A stretch of DNA of 25,546 bases. It comes from a virus. The stretch's first letter is position 1. Each line of letters starts with the position of its first letter. This document shows, one piece after another, positions 8,640-15,052 of this stretch. The stretch is from positions 1 to 25,546 of IMG/VR virus record IMGVR_UViG_3300010293_000035; one strand, given 5' to 3'. The translations under genes were made by a program, and so were the position numbers. Below the pieces are notes generated by a model. That model saw nothing but the letters and a program-made list of their open reading frames with translations. It was not told where the DNA came from and ran no database searches.

Positions 8640-9107
8640 CTACTTCGCGGGCTTCGGCCACACGCCGCGACACCAGTACGCCATGCGAAGCCTCACGCAC
8701 AGCACATCGCTGTCGTCGACCTCGACATCGGACTCGATGAAGTCGCAGCGACCCCTGTGATAGGCGTTGGACGGGCACTTGTGTGGCACCGTGAGCAGCA
8801 GCATCACCTGTGTCACGATGTCGACAGCAGCCAGCCGTGAACTGCTCTTCCGAGAGACCTTCTGGCTCACCCAAACATCAAAGGGCTGAAGCCACGTCGG
8901 AGAGCTGCTGTCATCGGTTTGCGGCATCAGCGGAAGGGCCTCCAACCAGAAGTGGTTTGCCTGCTGCTGCGCCGTAGGTTGTGCGTCGCCAACAAGCGCG
9001 ACGACAACGAACTGAAGTCCGTTCGCGGCTACCACGCCAGTGATCACCTCTCCGATGATGTCGCTGAGATAGGTCGCGTGATTGACTTGGTTCGGTGTCA
9101 CAGGCAT
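8640..9107 (-). CDS. Tail terminator-like protein
   Basis: 155 residues from ATG 9107. The leader AAGGGCGTGAGAC before the start is nearly the same as that before 9518 and 20962. The N-terminal helix contains HATYLSDIIGEVITGVVAAN and is followed by strands LQFVVVALV, FDVWVSQKVSRK and AVDIVTQVMLLLTV, then a Cys-containing beta segment (CDFIESDVEVDDSDVLCVRLR). Size, alpha/beta mix and position directly before the tail-tube gene fit a tail terminator, the ring that caps the growing tube and joins head to tail. Codons 3-5 (GTG ACA CCG) hold a GTGACAC heptamer. Family membership is inferred from position. Confidence 0.5.
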   Translation of the reverse strand: MPVTPNQVNHATYLSDIIGEVITGVVAANGLQFVVVALVGDAQPTAQQQANHFWLEALPLMPQTDDSSSPTWLQPFDVWVSQKVSRKSSSRLAAVDIVTQVMLLLTVPHKCPSNAYHRGRCDFIESDVEVDDSDVLCVRLRMAYWCRGVWPKPAK

Positions 9108-9110
9108 GTC

Positions 9111-9518
9111 TCACGCCCTTCCGAGTCGTGTCAGAGGCCCAGCGTCCACGGTCGTTGCGTTATCCTCGTTGCCATCTTCCATCAGTCGATAGCTGATGTT
9201 CGGCCATGCCTCGTTGAAGCGCTCCTCGTAGTCGGCCTGCACTTCAGCGAAGCGCTCGTCAGCCGAACCACCAGCACCAGTCTGCAAGTCCTGATGCAGA
9301 AGCTCCAACGCCTTGAATCCGATGACACGATTGAAGTGCGAGGAGTCGTCCTCGACAACCGTGTCGGGATCAACTCCCTGCTCTCGCAACAGGTTTTGAA
9401 CGTAGGCGAACGCAGCAGCAGAGTAGGTCGTGAGGTCTGAGGTTGCGTAGCCATAGCGCGCCCACGAAGGCCACAAAGCGCTGAGCATTGAGGATGTCAC
9501 GTTGTTCACGAGTGCCAT
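9111..9518 (-). CDS. Head-tail connector candidate (helical)
   Basis: 135 residues from ATG 9518 with GAGGG eight bases upstream. Mostly helical: MLSALWPSWARYGYATSDL, YSAAAFAYVQNLLREQG, FNRVIGFKALELLHQDL, then a charged segment and LGRA at the end. Its length, helical content and position after the capsid genes match adaptor proteins that dock under the portal. The stop is in AGGGCGTGA, directly followed by ACATG of the next gene, so both genes share the junction sequence. No motif decides the exact family. Confidence 0.45.
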   Translation of the reverse strand: MALVNNVTSSMLSALWPSWARYGYATSDLTTYSAAAFAYVQNLLREQGVDPDTVVEDDSSHFNRVIGFKALELLHQDLQTGAGGSADERFAEVQADYEERFNEAWPNISYRLMEDGNEDNATTVDAGPLTRLGRA

Positions 9519-9544
9519 GTCTCACGCCCTCACCTTCAGCAGCA

Positions 9545-9781
9545 CTACTCGCCCTCGCCACCCTCGCCGCCGTTCGCCTTGTCCACGGCATCCTTCACGA
9601 TGGAAGGATCTCCGAGGCTGGGGTTCGGCTCTTCCTGCTGTTTCAGCGACGGGGCCACGCTGGTCTGCACGCCGACCAACTCCCAGCCTTCCTTCAGGTA
9701 GGCGGGCAGATAACAGTCGCCGATGATGCGTGTCTCACGCTGCTTCGTCTTCGGGTTGATGCGCTTCACTTCCTGTGCCAT
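9545..9781 (-). CDS. Small hypothetical protein, capsid/connector region
   Basis: 78 residues from ATG 9781, with GGAG eight bases before. The N-terminal half is basic and looks folded (VKRINPKTKQRETRIIGD, CYLPAYLKEGWELVGVQ), and the C-terminal third is disordered and acidic (KDAVDKANGGEGGEGE). It lies between the decoration-type protein and the connector candidate. Function not recognised. It could be a head-completion or minor structural protein. Confidence 0.5.
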   Translation of the reverse strand: MAQEVKRINPKTKQRETRIIGDCYLPAYLKEGWELVGVQTSVAPSLKQQEEPNPSLGDPSIVKDAVDKANGGEGGEGE

Positions 9782-9900
9782 CGGTCATTCTCCGCTGTCT
9801 TGGTTTGATGTGTCACAGGTTCCGGCGTGACGGCGACGGGCTGCTGCCTACCGTGCAGCGGAGGGAGTGCCCGCCGCCGTCTGCCAGAACCGGGGGGCGA
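9782..9900. other. 119-base gap with nested inverted repeats and one GTGTCAC
   Basis: No gene seen. It contains one heptamer at 9810-9816 and nested inverted repeats: outer arms at 9829-9835 and 9875-9881 (GACGGCG/CGCCGTC), inner arms at 9843-9847 and 9855-9859 (GCTGC/GCAGC). It follows the decoration-type gene, so a transcript hairpin that slows or partly ends transcription is possible. There is no T-run after it on the minus strand, so it is not a standard intrinsic terminator. Confidence 0.35.
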
Positions 9901-10326
9901 TTACTCGCTGCCGATCCACGCCGTGATCTTGCCCAGACCGCCCGTGAAAGTGCCGGAGGGCGTCGCGACGAGTCGGAGGTACCGCAGGCCCTTGCCGCTG
10001 GGGATCTCGATGCGCGTGTGGCCATCGCCGGAGTTGAGCTTGGCGAGGGTGACGGCCTCGGTGCTTCTGACAGTCAAGCCGCTGCCCGCCACGCCATCCG
10101 CGTCCATCTCCACGCTGAACACCACGCTGGTGCCACCAGCGAAGACCCCGGCGGGGTTGAAGTAGGCGTAGAGCTTCGTCGGCGCACCGGGAGCCGCGCT
10201 GCCGAGATCGATGAAGCTGCCGTTGAGGGCGGCTCCGGCGAGGGCCACGGCGTCGAGGGACACGCTGGCAGCGTCGACGGGCGGAGCATATCGCGCCCGA
10301 ATGTCGGTGCCGATCTTGCTGAGCAT
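9901..10326 (-). CDS. Bbp16-like capsid decoration / cement protein
   Basis: 141 residues from ATG 10326, with GGAG nine bases upstream (AAAAAAAGGAGAGGC leader). A short N-terminal tail is followed by a beta barrel-like pattern: LNGSFIDLGSAAPG, LYAYFNPAGVFAGGTSVVFS, LTVRSTEAVTLA and the closing IPSGKGLRYLRLVATPSG with GKITAWIG. This resembles the Bbp16 family, found beside the major capsid gene in epsilon15- and BPP-1-like phages. It probably stabilises the capsid surface. The GP7-like capsid gene lies directly upstream, as expected. The match is from memory of the pattern, not a search. Confidence 0.55.
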   Translation of the reverse strand: MLSKIGTDIRARYAPPVDAASVSLDAVALAGAALNGSFIDLGSAAPGAPTKLYAYFNPAGVFAGGTSVVFSVEMDADGVAGSGLTVRSTEAVTLAKLNSGDGHTRIEIPSGKGLRYLRLVATPSGTFTGGLGKITAWIGSE

Positions 10327-10408
10327 GATGCCTCTCCTTTTTTTCGTTGTCGTGTGTCACAGCCCCTGCACAGGGTCGACGTGTCACACCGACGAAGGTG
10401 TCACCGAG
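10327..10408. promoter_or_regulatory. 82-base gap holding three GTGWCAC heptamers and small hairpins
   Basis: Between the capsid gene stop and the decoration gene start there are three heptamers, at 10354-10360, 10381-10387 and 10398-10404, the densest intergenic cluster in the window. On the minus strand ACACC-TTCGTC-GGTGT can fold, then CCCT-GTGC-AGGG. No T-run follows, so it is not a clear terminator. It may be a protein-binding or transcript-processing site that separates the expression levels of the two capsid proteins. Confidence 0.4.
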
Positions 10409-11305
10409 CTACTTGTTGGTCTCGGTGGTCAGCAGGTTCTCGTCGATGTAGATGGGCAGGCCTCCGTAGTCGGAGAACCAGCGGCCCAGTTCGTCGCGGC
10501 GCAGGCTCACGGCGGCGCGGGCCTTCTTCTGGAACTGCAGGAAGCCCGTGCGCGGCATGACCACCATCGTCGGGTTGTCCACGCGGGACAGCGCATCGTC
10601 GAACTGGTCGAGGTCGAAGATGTTGCTGCTGCCCGCGTTCTTGATGTTGCCATACTGGCACAGCGCACGCGGCGACACCACGGCGATGCCCGCCTTGAAG
10701 AAGGCGTGGCCGAGGTAGCCCATCGTCTTCTTCGTCTCGTGCTTCTGCAGGCCGGGAATCATGCGGGCGTCGAGGTAGTCCTCGTCCTTGGGGATGATGC
10801 CCTGCACCTTGTTCGGGCCGAGGGCGAGAATCCACACGGAGTAGGTGTCACTGCCGCTGCCCGCCGCCGACACGAACTGCCCGCCGCTGGAGAGAATGCG
10901 CGTGTTCAGGCCGTCGAACGCCTTGGGGTTGACACCGCGATCCCCGTAGAAGAAGGCGTCACAGAACGTCTGCTTGATGACCTCGGCGGAAGCCATCAAC
11001 TCGTCCGCCATCGCGGCGGCGGGGTTCCCGGTGATGGCCGCGCGGTCAATCCATGGGTTGTTCTCCAGCACCGCGCACCCTTCCTGATAGGGATTGACGA
11101 CGCTCACGCTGGGAGTGATGGTGTCGTTGATGCCACGGAAGCCGATGGTGGGCAGCGCCTCGCGCACGGCGTACTTCTTCACGCCGCCGGGGCACCTCTC
11201 GAAGGGCAGGAACTGCATGATCGGCGACAGCTTGTTGAGCTGCTCGGCGATGAAGCCCACCTCTTCGCGCTTCGCCATCTCGGCGAGGGTAATGAACTCG
11301 GGCAT
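10409..11305 (-). CDS. Major capsid protein, epsilon15 gp7-like (HK97 fold)
   Basis: 298 residues from ATG 11305 with GGAGAACCCC upstream. It begins MPEFITLAEMAKREE and carries an N-terminal helix with IAEQLNKLSPIMQFLPFE, then YAVREALPTIGFRGIND, the NPYQEGCAVLENN segment, VIKQTFCDAFFYGD, AFDGLNTRILSSGGQF and a closing DYGGLPIYIDENLLTT. This is the layout of the GP7-family major capsid proteins that adopt the HK97 fold without a large cleaved N-terminal domain; a separate scaffold gene lies just upstream. It assembles the icosahedral shell. Only one heptamer (10845) is inside. Confidence 0.85.
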   Translation of the reverse strand: MPEFITLAEMAKREEVGFIAEQLNKLSPIMQFLPFERCPGGVKKYAVREALPTIGFRGINDTITPSVSVVNPYQEGCAVLENNPWIDRAAITGNPAAAMADELMASAEVIKQTFCDAFFYGDRGVNPKAFDGLNTRILSSGGQFVSAAGSGSDTYSVWILALGPNKVQGIIPKDEDYLDARMIPGLQKHETKKTMGYLGHAFFKAGIAVVSPRALCQYGNIKNAGSSNIFDLDQFDDALSRVDNPTMVVMPRTGFLQFQKKARAAVSLRRDELGRWFSDYGGLPIYIDENLLTTETNK

Positions 11306-11354
11306 GGGGTTCTCCTTGTCTGCGTTGTGTCACATGCGCGGCAGCAGCTTTCGC

Positions 11355-11981
11355 TCAGGCTTTGCCCTCGTACTGCTTCCGCAGTCGCCGCTCGAACTTG
11401 TCGCGGGATGTCTCACCGTTGGTCGTGTCCGGCCTTCCCGGTCGGCTGCGGCCCGCGCTACCGCTGGGAGCCTCCTCGCCATCGTCGGCGAAGAGTCCCG
11501 CCTCGCTCAGTCGCTCGAACGTATCGAGATTGAACTCGATGTCGGCCACCTCCTCGCCGTCGCGGAAAACTCCCTTGTCCATCGCGCCCTTGAACTTGGG
11601 GTCGTCCTTGTGCTTCTCGGCGAGGGCTTTCCACCGCTTCGAGCGCTCCTTGTTCACGCTCTCCTCGACCTTGCGAAGCCGCTCCAACTCGGCGTTGGCT
11701 GTCTGGAGTTCGCCCTTCGTCCTCGTCAGGAGTTCCTGCGTGTCACCGCGACGAGCAGCGTCAGCCTCCATCAGCGTCTCGACCTGTTTCGTGAGGTCGG
11801 TGACCTTCGCAGTAAGCTCGGCCTTCTCGGCTCCGTGCTTCTCGATGATCTTGTTGAGGCGACTCTGCGGCACCATGTTCTCGCTGCCGCCCTTGTCGCC
11901 CTTGTCGCCCTTGTCGCCACCGCCACCGCCATCGGTGTCGCCAGCTTCGGTCATGAGACGCTTGTTCCACCAGTCCTTCAC
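11355..11981 (-). CDS. Capsid scaffold protein
   Basis: 208 residues from GTG 11981, with GGAGG six bases upstream. After a short Trp-containing N-terminus (KDWWNKRLM) comes a Gly/Lys/Asp repeat (GDKGDKGDKGG, from three 9-base tandem units near 11893-11925). A long charged coiled coil follows at residues ~45-125 (SRLNKIIEKHGAEKAELT, ELERLRKVEESVNKERSK), then the C-terminus is Gly/Pro-rich and ends basic (RDKFERRLRKQYEGKA). A coiled coil plus basic C-terminal capsid-binding helix, immediately before the major capsid gene, is typical of scaffolding proteins. Confidence 0.8.
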   Translation of the reverse strand: MKDWWNKRLMTEAGDTDGGGGGDKGDKGDKGGSENMVPQSRLNKIIEKHGAEKAELTAKVTDLTKQVETLMEADAARRGDTQELLTRTKGELQTANAELERLRKVEESVNKERSKRWKALAEKHKDDPKFKGAMDKGVFRDGEEVADIEFNLDTFERLSEAGLFADDGEEAPSGSAGRSRPGRPDTTNGETSRDKFERRLRKQYEGKA

Positions 11982-11991
11982 GTCGAGCCTC

Positions 11992-12037
11992 CATCAGTTT
12001 TCCGCCCTGCGGCGACATCAGGTTTCAGCCCTGCGGC
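11992..12037. repeat. Imperfect tandem direct repeat, two 22-base units
   Basis: Units at 11992-12013 and 12016-12037 match at 20 of 22 positions (mismatches at unit positions 7 and 12), separated by two bases. Each contains GCCCTGCGGC. They lie in the 88-base gap upstream of the scaffold gene; the first unit ends next to its ribosome-binding region. Role unknown; possibilities are a duplicated leader element or replication slippage. Confidence 0.6.
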
Positions 12038-12069
12038 CCCGACACTCAACGCCAGTCGGCTGCGATGTG

Positions 12070-12528
12070 TCACAGAATCTTCGTGCCCGCGTCGTACTCT
12101 TCGCGGGTGATTGGCACGAGACGGCAGCGGCAGTTGTGGTGACACTTCGTGGTTCCCGTTGCGGGCATGCCCTTCGCCACCATCTCCGCTGCTGTGCCAA
12201 CCTTGTTGTTGCGCTCCGTGCAGTCAGCGCAATGTTTCGCCGTTGGTTCCCATGTCCAGCGGAAGTACGGCGACTCCTGCTGCACCTCTCCGAAGCTCGC
12301 CGAGTACGTCATGGCGTTGATGCCGCTCATGATCTCGCGTGTCATCGCGGACGCTGCTGCTTCGAGTCTCTCCTCTGCGTTGTCGCGCATCCATGCTGTG
12401 ATCTGTCGCTGCGTCATCCCGCTTCCTGCCATCATGGCAACGTCACCAGACACGGACTCGGCAGCGTTGCGTGACACGCGCCGAACGTCTCGAATTGTCA
12501 AGGCGATGGTGAGCGGTGCGGTCAACAT
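12070..12528 (-). CDS. Minor head protein (Mu F / SPP1 gp7-like)
   Basis: 152 residues from ATG 12528. The N-terminal ~75 residues are helical (SGMTQRQITAWMRDNAEE), and the C-terminal half has a cysteine/histidine cluster, C100-x2-C103 and C129, C133, C135 (HCADCTERN, TKCHHNCRCRLVPI), with GMPATGT between. This is the hallmark C-terminal module of Mu-F-like minor head proteins, with a C-x2-C then a H-x-NCRC ending. The protein is shorter than usual because the N-terminal region is reduced. These proteins help start capsid assembly and genome ejection. The start has no good ribosome-binding site, and TGA of the upstream gene lies seven bases before it, so it probably depends on coupling. Confidence 0.7.
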   Translation of the reverse strand: MLTAPLTIALTIRDVRRVSRNAAESVSGDVAMMAGSGMTQRQITAWMRDNAEERLEAAASAMTREIMSGINAMTYSASFGEVQQESPYFRWTWEPTAKHCADCTERNNKVGTAAEMVAKGMPATGTTKCHHNCRCRLVPITREEYDAGTKIL

Positions 12529-12534
12529 AGCGTG

Positions 12535-13059
12535 TCACACTTTCAGCTTCACAGGGATCTCGCCGCTGAATCTTGCTCCATTCGATAGCTGTTTCAACAC
12601 TTCCTCACGGATAAGGTGGTACGAGATGTTGTTCGTCTCATCTGTGACACCCCACCAGTTGTGCGTGTCAGCCCCCGTGTTGACATCAGGGTTGTCCTTC
12701 TGGTTGTAGGCTCCGACCTCAGCGAAAGTCGCTCCACTCTTCACGGCCTTGCGCTTGCCATTTGCAGGAAGGCCGGGATGCGTCTCGTCGCTGAGATAGA
12801 TCAGGAGGCTCATGTCTTTCACTTCGCTCTTGATCCCCTTGTCGAGGAGAGCGCCTGTGGCACGAAGCCTCGTGCTGCCGATGATGCCGTGGGCCTTCCG
12901 TGCCAGCAGTGTAGACTCTCGAAGCGGATGAACTGTGCCTCCGTCGATAGCGCGGCGGCTTCGGACGTAGGATTTCATCTGCTTGACAACCATGCTCACG
13001 ACGTTGGAGAGGACGCCTTTGAGCTTGAGTTGCGGCCAGCTTGCTTTCGGCTTCGCCAC
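12535..13059 (-). CDS. Virion morphogenesis / neck-type protein (Mu gpG- or HK97 gp10-like)
   Basis: 174 residues from GTG 13059, with GAGG five bases upstream. Pattern: helix LSNVVSMVVKQMKSYVRS, then RRAIDGGTVHPLRESTLLAR, STRLRATGALLDKGIKS, a beta hairpin (SLLIYLSDETHPG), then HNWWGVTDET and a closing helix IREEVLKQLSNG with GEIPVKLKV. A Thr-x3-K motif, TGxL, then a conserved H-P-G loop and a final strand is the arrangement of tail-completion / virion-morphogenesis proteins. The call rests on this and the position between portal and minor head genes. It ends in GTGTGACAC. Confidence 0.5.
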   Translation of the reverse strand: MAKPKASWPQLKLKGVLSNVVSMVVKQMKSYVRSRRAIDGGTVHPLRESTLLARKAHGIIGSTRLRATGALLDKGIKSEVKDMSLLIYLSDETHPGLPANGKRKAVKSGATFAEVGAYNQKDNPDVNTGADTHNWWGVTDETNNISYHLIREEVLKQLSNGARFSGEIPVKLKV

Positions 13060-13301
13060 TCTCGCCTCACTTCCTTGCCGTAGCGTTTGCCTTCATCGCG
13101 TGCTTCAATGAGCATCCGGCGTGTCACATCAACCGCCACGCGCTCCAACTGCGCGAAGGCGCGTGCGCGGCCTTCAGGCGTTGCCAGCATCTCCGGCTTG
13201 ATCGTCTTCGCCGCTTCCAGCATCGCCGCCCTCACCCTCTCGTGGAGACGTGTCACCGCCTCCCAGTGCGTCTTCGACGCTTCGAGCGAGTAGGAGTTCA
13301 T
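12996..13301 (-). CDS. Helical protein overlapping the portal 3' end
   Basis: A frame of 101 residues from ATG 13301 overlaps the portal gene by 128 bases and the next gene by 64. Starts at ATG 13301 (weak ribosome-binding site) or ATG 13223 (GAGGG five bases away, so better) are possible. The product is basic and helical (RLHERVRAAMLEAAKT, ARAFAQLERVAVDVTRR) and ends KASSPTS. Its length and position match small proteins seen between portal and minor head genes, but I do not recognise it. The overlap with an unusually acidic portal tail is notable. Confidence 0.5.
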   Translation of the reverse strand: MNSYSLEASKTHWEAVTRLHERVRAAMLEAAKTIKPEMLATPEGRARAFAQLERVAVDVTRRMLIEARDEGKRYGKEVRREWRSRKQAGRNSSSKASSPTS

Positions 13302-14706
13302 CGTTGATCGCCTTGTTCTTGCGGAACTGCTCCATCGCAGCCTTCTCGTCGAGGTCGGGATTGAGTTCCATGATGAAGTCGACTGGCGTGCGGATGTGGT
13401 TGGCGATCTGGTGTTGCTGCAACTGCACGACGTCTGCCGTGCTGGGCTTCACGTCCAGTTCGGAGAAGTCGACGTGGTAAACGAGACTCTCCTCGAATGT
13501 GACACCGCCATCGACTTCCAGCACACGGCGCAACACAGTCCACAGATCAGCCTCGAAGCGCCGGAAGGACTCCAGTCGCTGCTCACGAATCTCCTCGAGG
13601 TCGGCGTTGTCCATCTGCTTCGACACGCCGCTCTTGTTGTCGACGGCCGCGTTGACCACGCTGGCGACGCGCTCGCTGCTGAGGCCGTAGCGCCATGAGA
13701 TGAAGCCCACCAGCATGTTGAGAATCTTGCTGATGGGATCGAGCAGAGGATCGGGTGTCACGAAGGACAGGCTCGGCGGCACTTCACCCTCGGCCACATC
13801 CTCCACGAAGATGCCCACGCGAGGGCCAAGCCCACGAGAAGGCTGCTGGTTCGTGACACCGCCGCTCGTCTCCGACTGCACCGTGACTTTGCGACCGAGG
13901 CCCGTGTTCACGCCGAACGGGATCGAGAACCCCTGCTGCATCCCATTCTCCAGCAGCAACGCAAGCTGGGCGATGAACTGCACATTGGCGTCCACGAGGT
14001 CGTCGGCACCAGCACCCCAGAACTCGCCCATGTCCTCCATGCGCAGCACGGCGAACGGAAGCATGCCGTACTTGTTGGCCGTGTCGTCACTACCATCGAG
14101 GCCTGTGACACCAGTAGTCGTGATCTCTTCCGCCGTGGTTGCCGTCCAGCGTGTCACATGCCACGACTTCGCGCCGAACTCGCTGACCATCTGCGTGTAG
14201 TACTGCACCGCTTCCGGCTTGAGGTAGTCGGCGTCGAGGCCCTTCACGTCGGTGTGAGCGGGATTGTAGGTCAGGAAGCGCACCACGGGAATCTTGCCGA
14301 CGAAGCCATCCACCACGGGCCGCACGAGAACCGTGTTGAACAGGAAGCCCAGCGCATCCCACGAGCGACTGGCGCTGTCGATGTCGCTCTTGACGAGAAT
14401 TTCCTTGAGCCGCTCGCTGGCCTCGTCCTTGCCGTCGGTGAAGTAGCGGCGGGCGGGTCGCTTGTAGACCATCGCGATCTGCGAGGCCACGCGCCTCGTG
14501 ATGTTCACCAGCAGGCGAGGAATCTTCTCGATATCCACGTCGGAGACGCGACGGAGTTCCGCGTCCACAAGCTCCAGCACCTCTTCGCGGAAGCCGTGGT
14601 ACACATTGAGCATCTCAGCCGCACGCTCACGACGAGCCTCCTCTTCGGCTGCCGCAAGGCCCTGAAGCTGGAAGGCTTTGTCCATGCCGACGCCGGGGAT
14701 TGGCAT
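13174..14706 (-). CDS. Portal protein
   Basis: 510 residues from ATG 14706, with GAGGG seven bases upstream. A longer frame from GTG 14739 exists but its extra 11 residues (RAHSHEGHV) are not portal-like. The long N-terminal helix (LVDAELRRVSDVDI), IPRLLVNITRRVASQIAM, VYKRPARRYF, YNPAHTDVKGL and the region ENGMQQGFSIPFG are followed by the stem and wing helices (LNMLVGFISWRYGLSSERV, ESFRRFEADLWTVLRRV) and an acidic, low-complexity C-terminus (GDTSPREGEGGDAGSGED). It forms the dodecameric ring at the capsid vertex through which DNA is packaged. Six GTGWCAC heptamers fall in it, in all three reading phases. Confidence 0.88.
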   Translation of the reverse strand: MPIPGVGMDKAFQLQGLAAAEEEARRERAAEMLNVYHGFREEVLELVDAELRRVSDVDIEKIPRLLVNITRRVASQIAMVYKRPARRYFTDGKDEASERLKEILVKSDIDSASRSWDALGFLFNTVLVRPVVDGFVGKIPVVRFLTYNPAHTDVKGLDADYLKPEAVQYYTQMVSEFGAKSWHVTRWTATTAEEITTTGVTGLDGSDDTANKYGMLPFAVLRMEDMGEFWGAGADDLVDANVQFIAQLALLLENGMQQGFSIPFGVNTGLGRKVTVQSETSGGVTNQQPSRGLGPRVGIFVEDVAEGEVPPSLSFVTPDPLLDPISKILNMLVGFISWRYGLSSERVASVVNAAVDNKSGVSKQMDNADLEEIREQRLESFRRFEADLWTVLRRVLEVDGGVTFEESLVYHVDFSELDVKPSTADVVQLQQHQIANHIRTPVDFIMELNPDLDEKAAMEQFRKNKAINDELLLARSVEDALGGGDTSPREGEGGDAGSGEDDQAGDAGNA

Positions 14707-14779
14707 TACGTGTCCCTCGTGACTGTGTGCGCGTGTCACGAAGGTGCTTCAACAGCCTCTCGTTTCGCAAGGAGCGATT

Positions 14780-15052
14780 CTATTCGGCCTCAGCTTCGCC
14801 GTCTGGTGTGGTGGTGTCTTCGGTGAGAGGATCGAGGACGGAGTAGCGGTCGCGGCGGCGGGCGTAGACGGCCACGCAGTCGCATGTGGTACCAAAATTG
14901 TCGGCGACGAGTTCCTGTGCATCCGCAACAGCGAGACCTGTGTCACGGAGCGCCCAGTAGCTGCAATGGATGCGGATGCGACGGAGCTTCGACTGGCTGA
15001 TGATCCCGGCCTCTGCCAGCACAGCAGCAGCGCGGAGCGTCTTGTTACTCAT
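14780..15052 (-). CDS. Small protein between terminase and portal
   Basis: 90 residues from ATG 15052, coupled to the terminase stop through ATGA and with GGAGG nearby. It begins TLRAAAVLAEAGIISQSKL with helical HTH-like spacing, then has CSYWALRDTGLAVADAQELV and TTCDCVAVYARRRDR, and an acidic Thr-rich tail (PLTEDTTTPDGEAEAE). Three cysteines could bind metal, but no standard motif is present. Function unknown; position suggests a packaging or early head role. Confidence 0.55.
   Translation of the reverse strand: MSNKTLRAAAVLAEAGIISQSKLRRIRIHCSYWALRDTGLAVADAQELVADNFGTTCDCVAVYARRRDRYSVLDPLTEDTTTPDGEAEAE

Noticed and set aside
10331-10346. T-run near 10338-10344 considered as an intrinsic terminator
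   Set aside because: On the transcribed direction (minus) it is an A-run forming part of the ribosome-binding leader, and no stable hairpin precedes a T-run.
11893-11925. Tandem 9-base repeat in the scaffold gene
   Set aside because: It simply encodes a Gly-Asp-Lys linker; reported with the gene, not as a CRISPR or separate element.
14707-14739. GTG start of the portal gene at 14739, in a GTGACAC heptamer
   Set aside because: It lacks a well-spaced ribosome-binding site, while ATG 14706 has GAGGG seven bases upstream; the extra residues are not portal-like. Kept open only because other genes do start in the heptamer.
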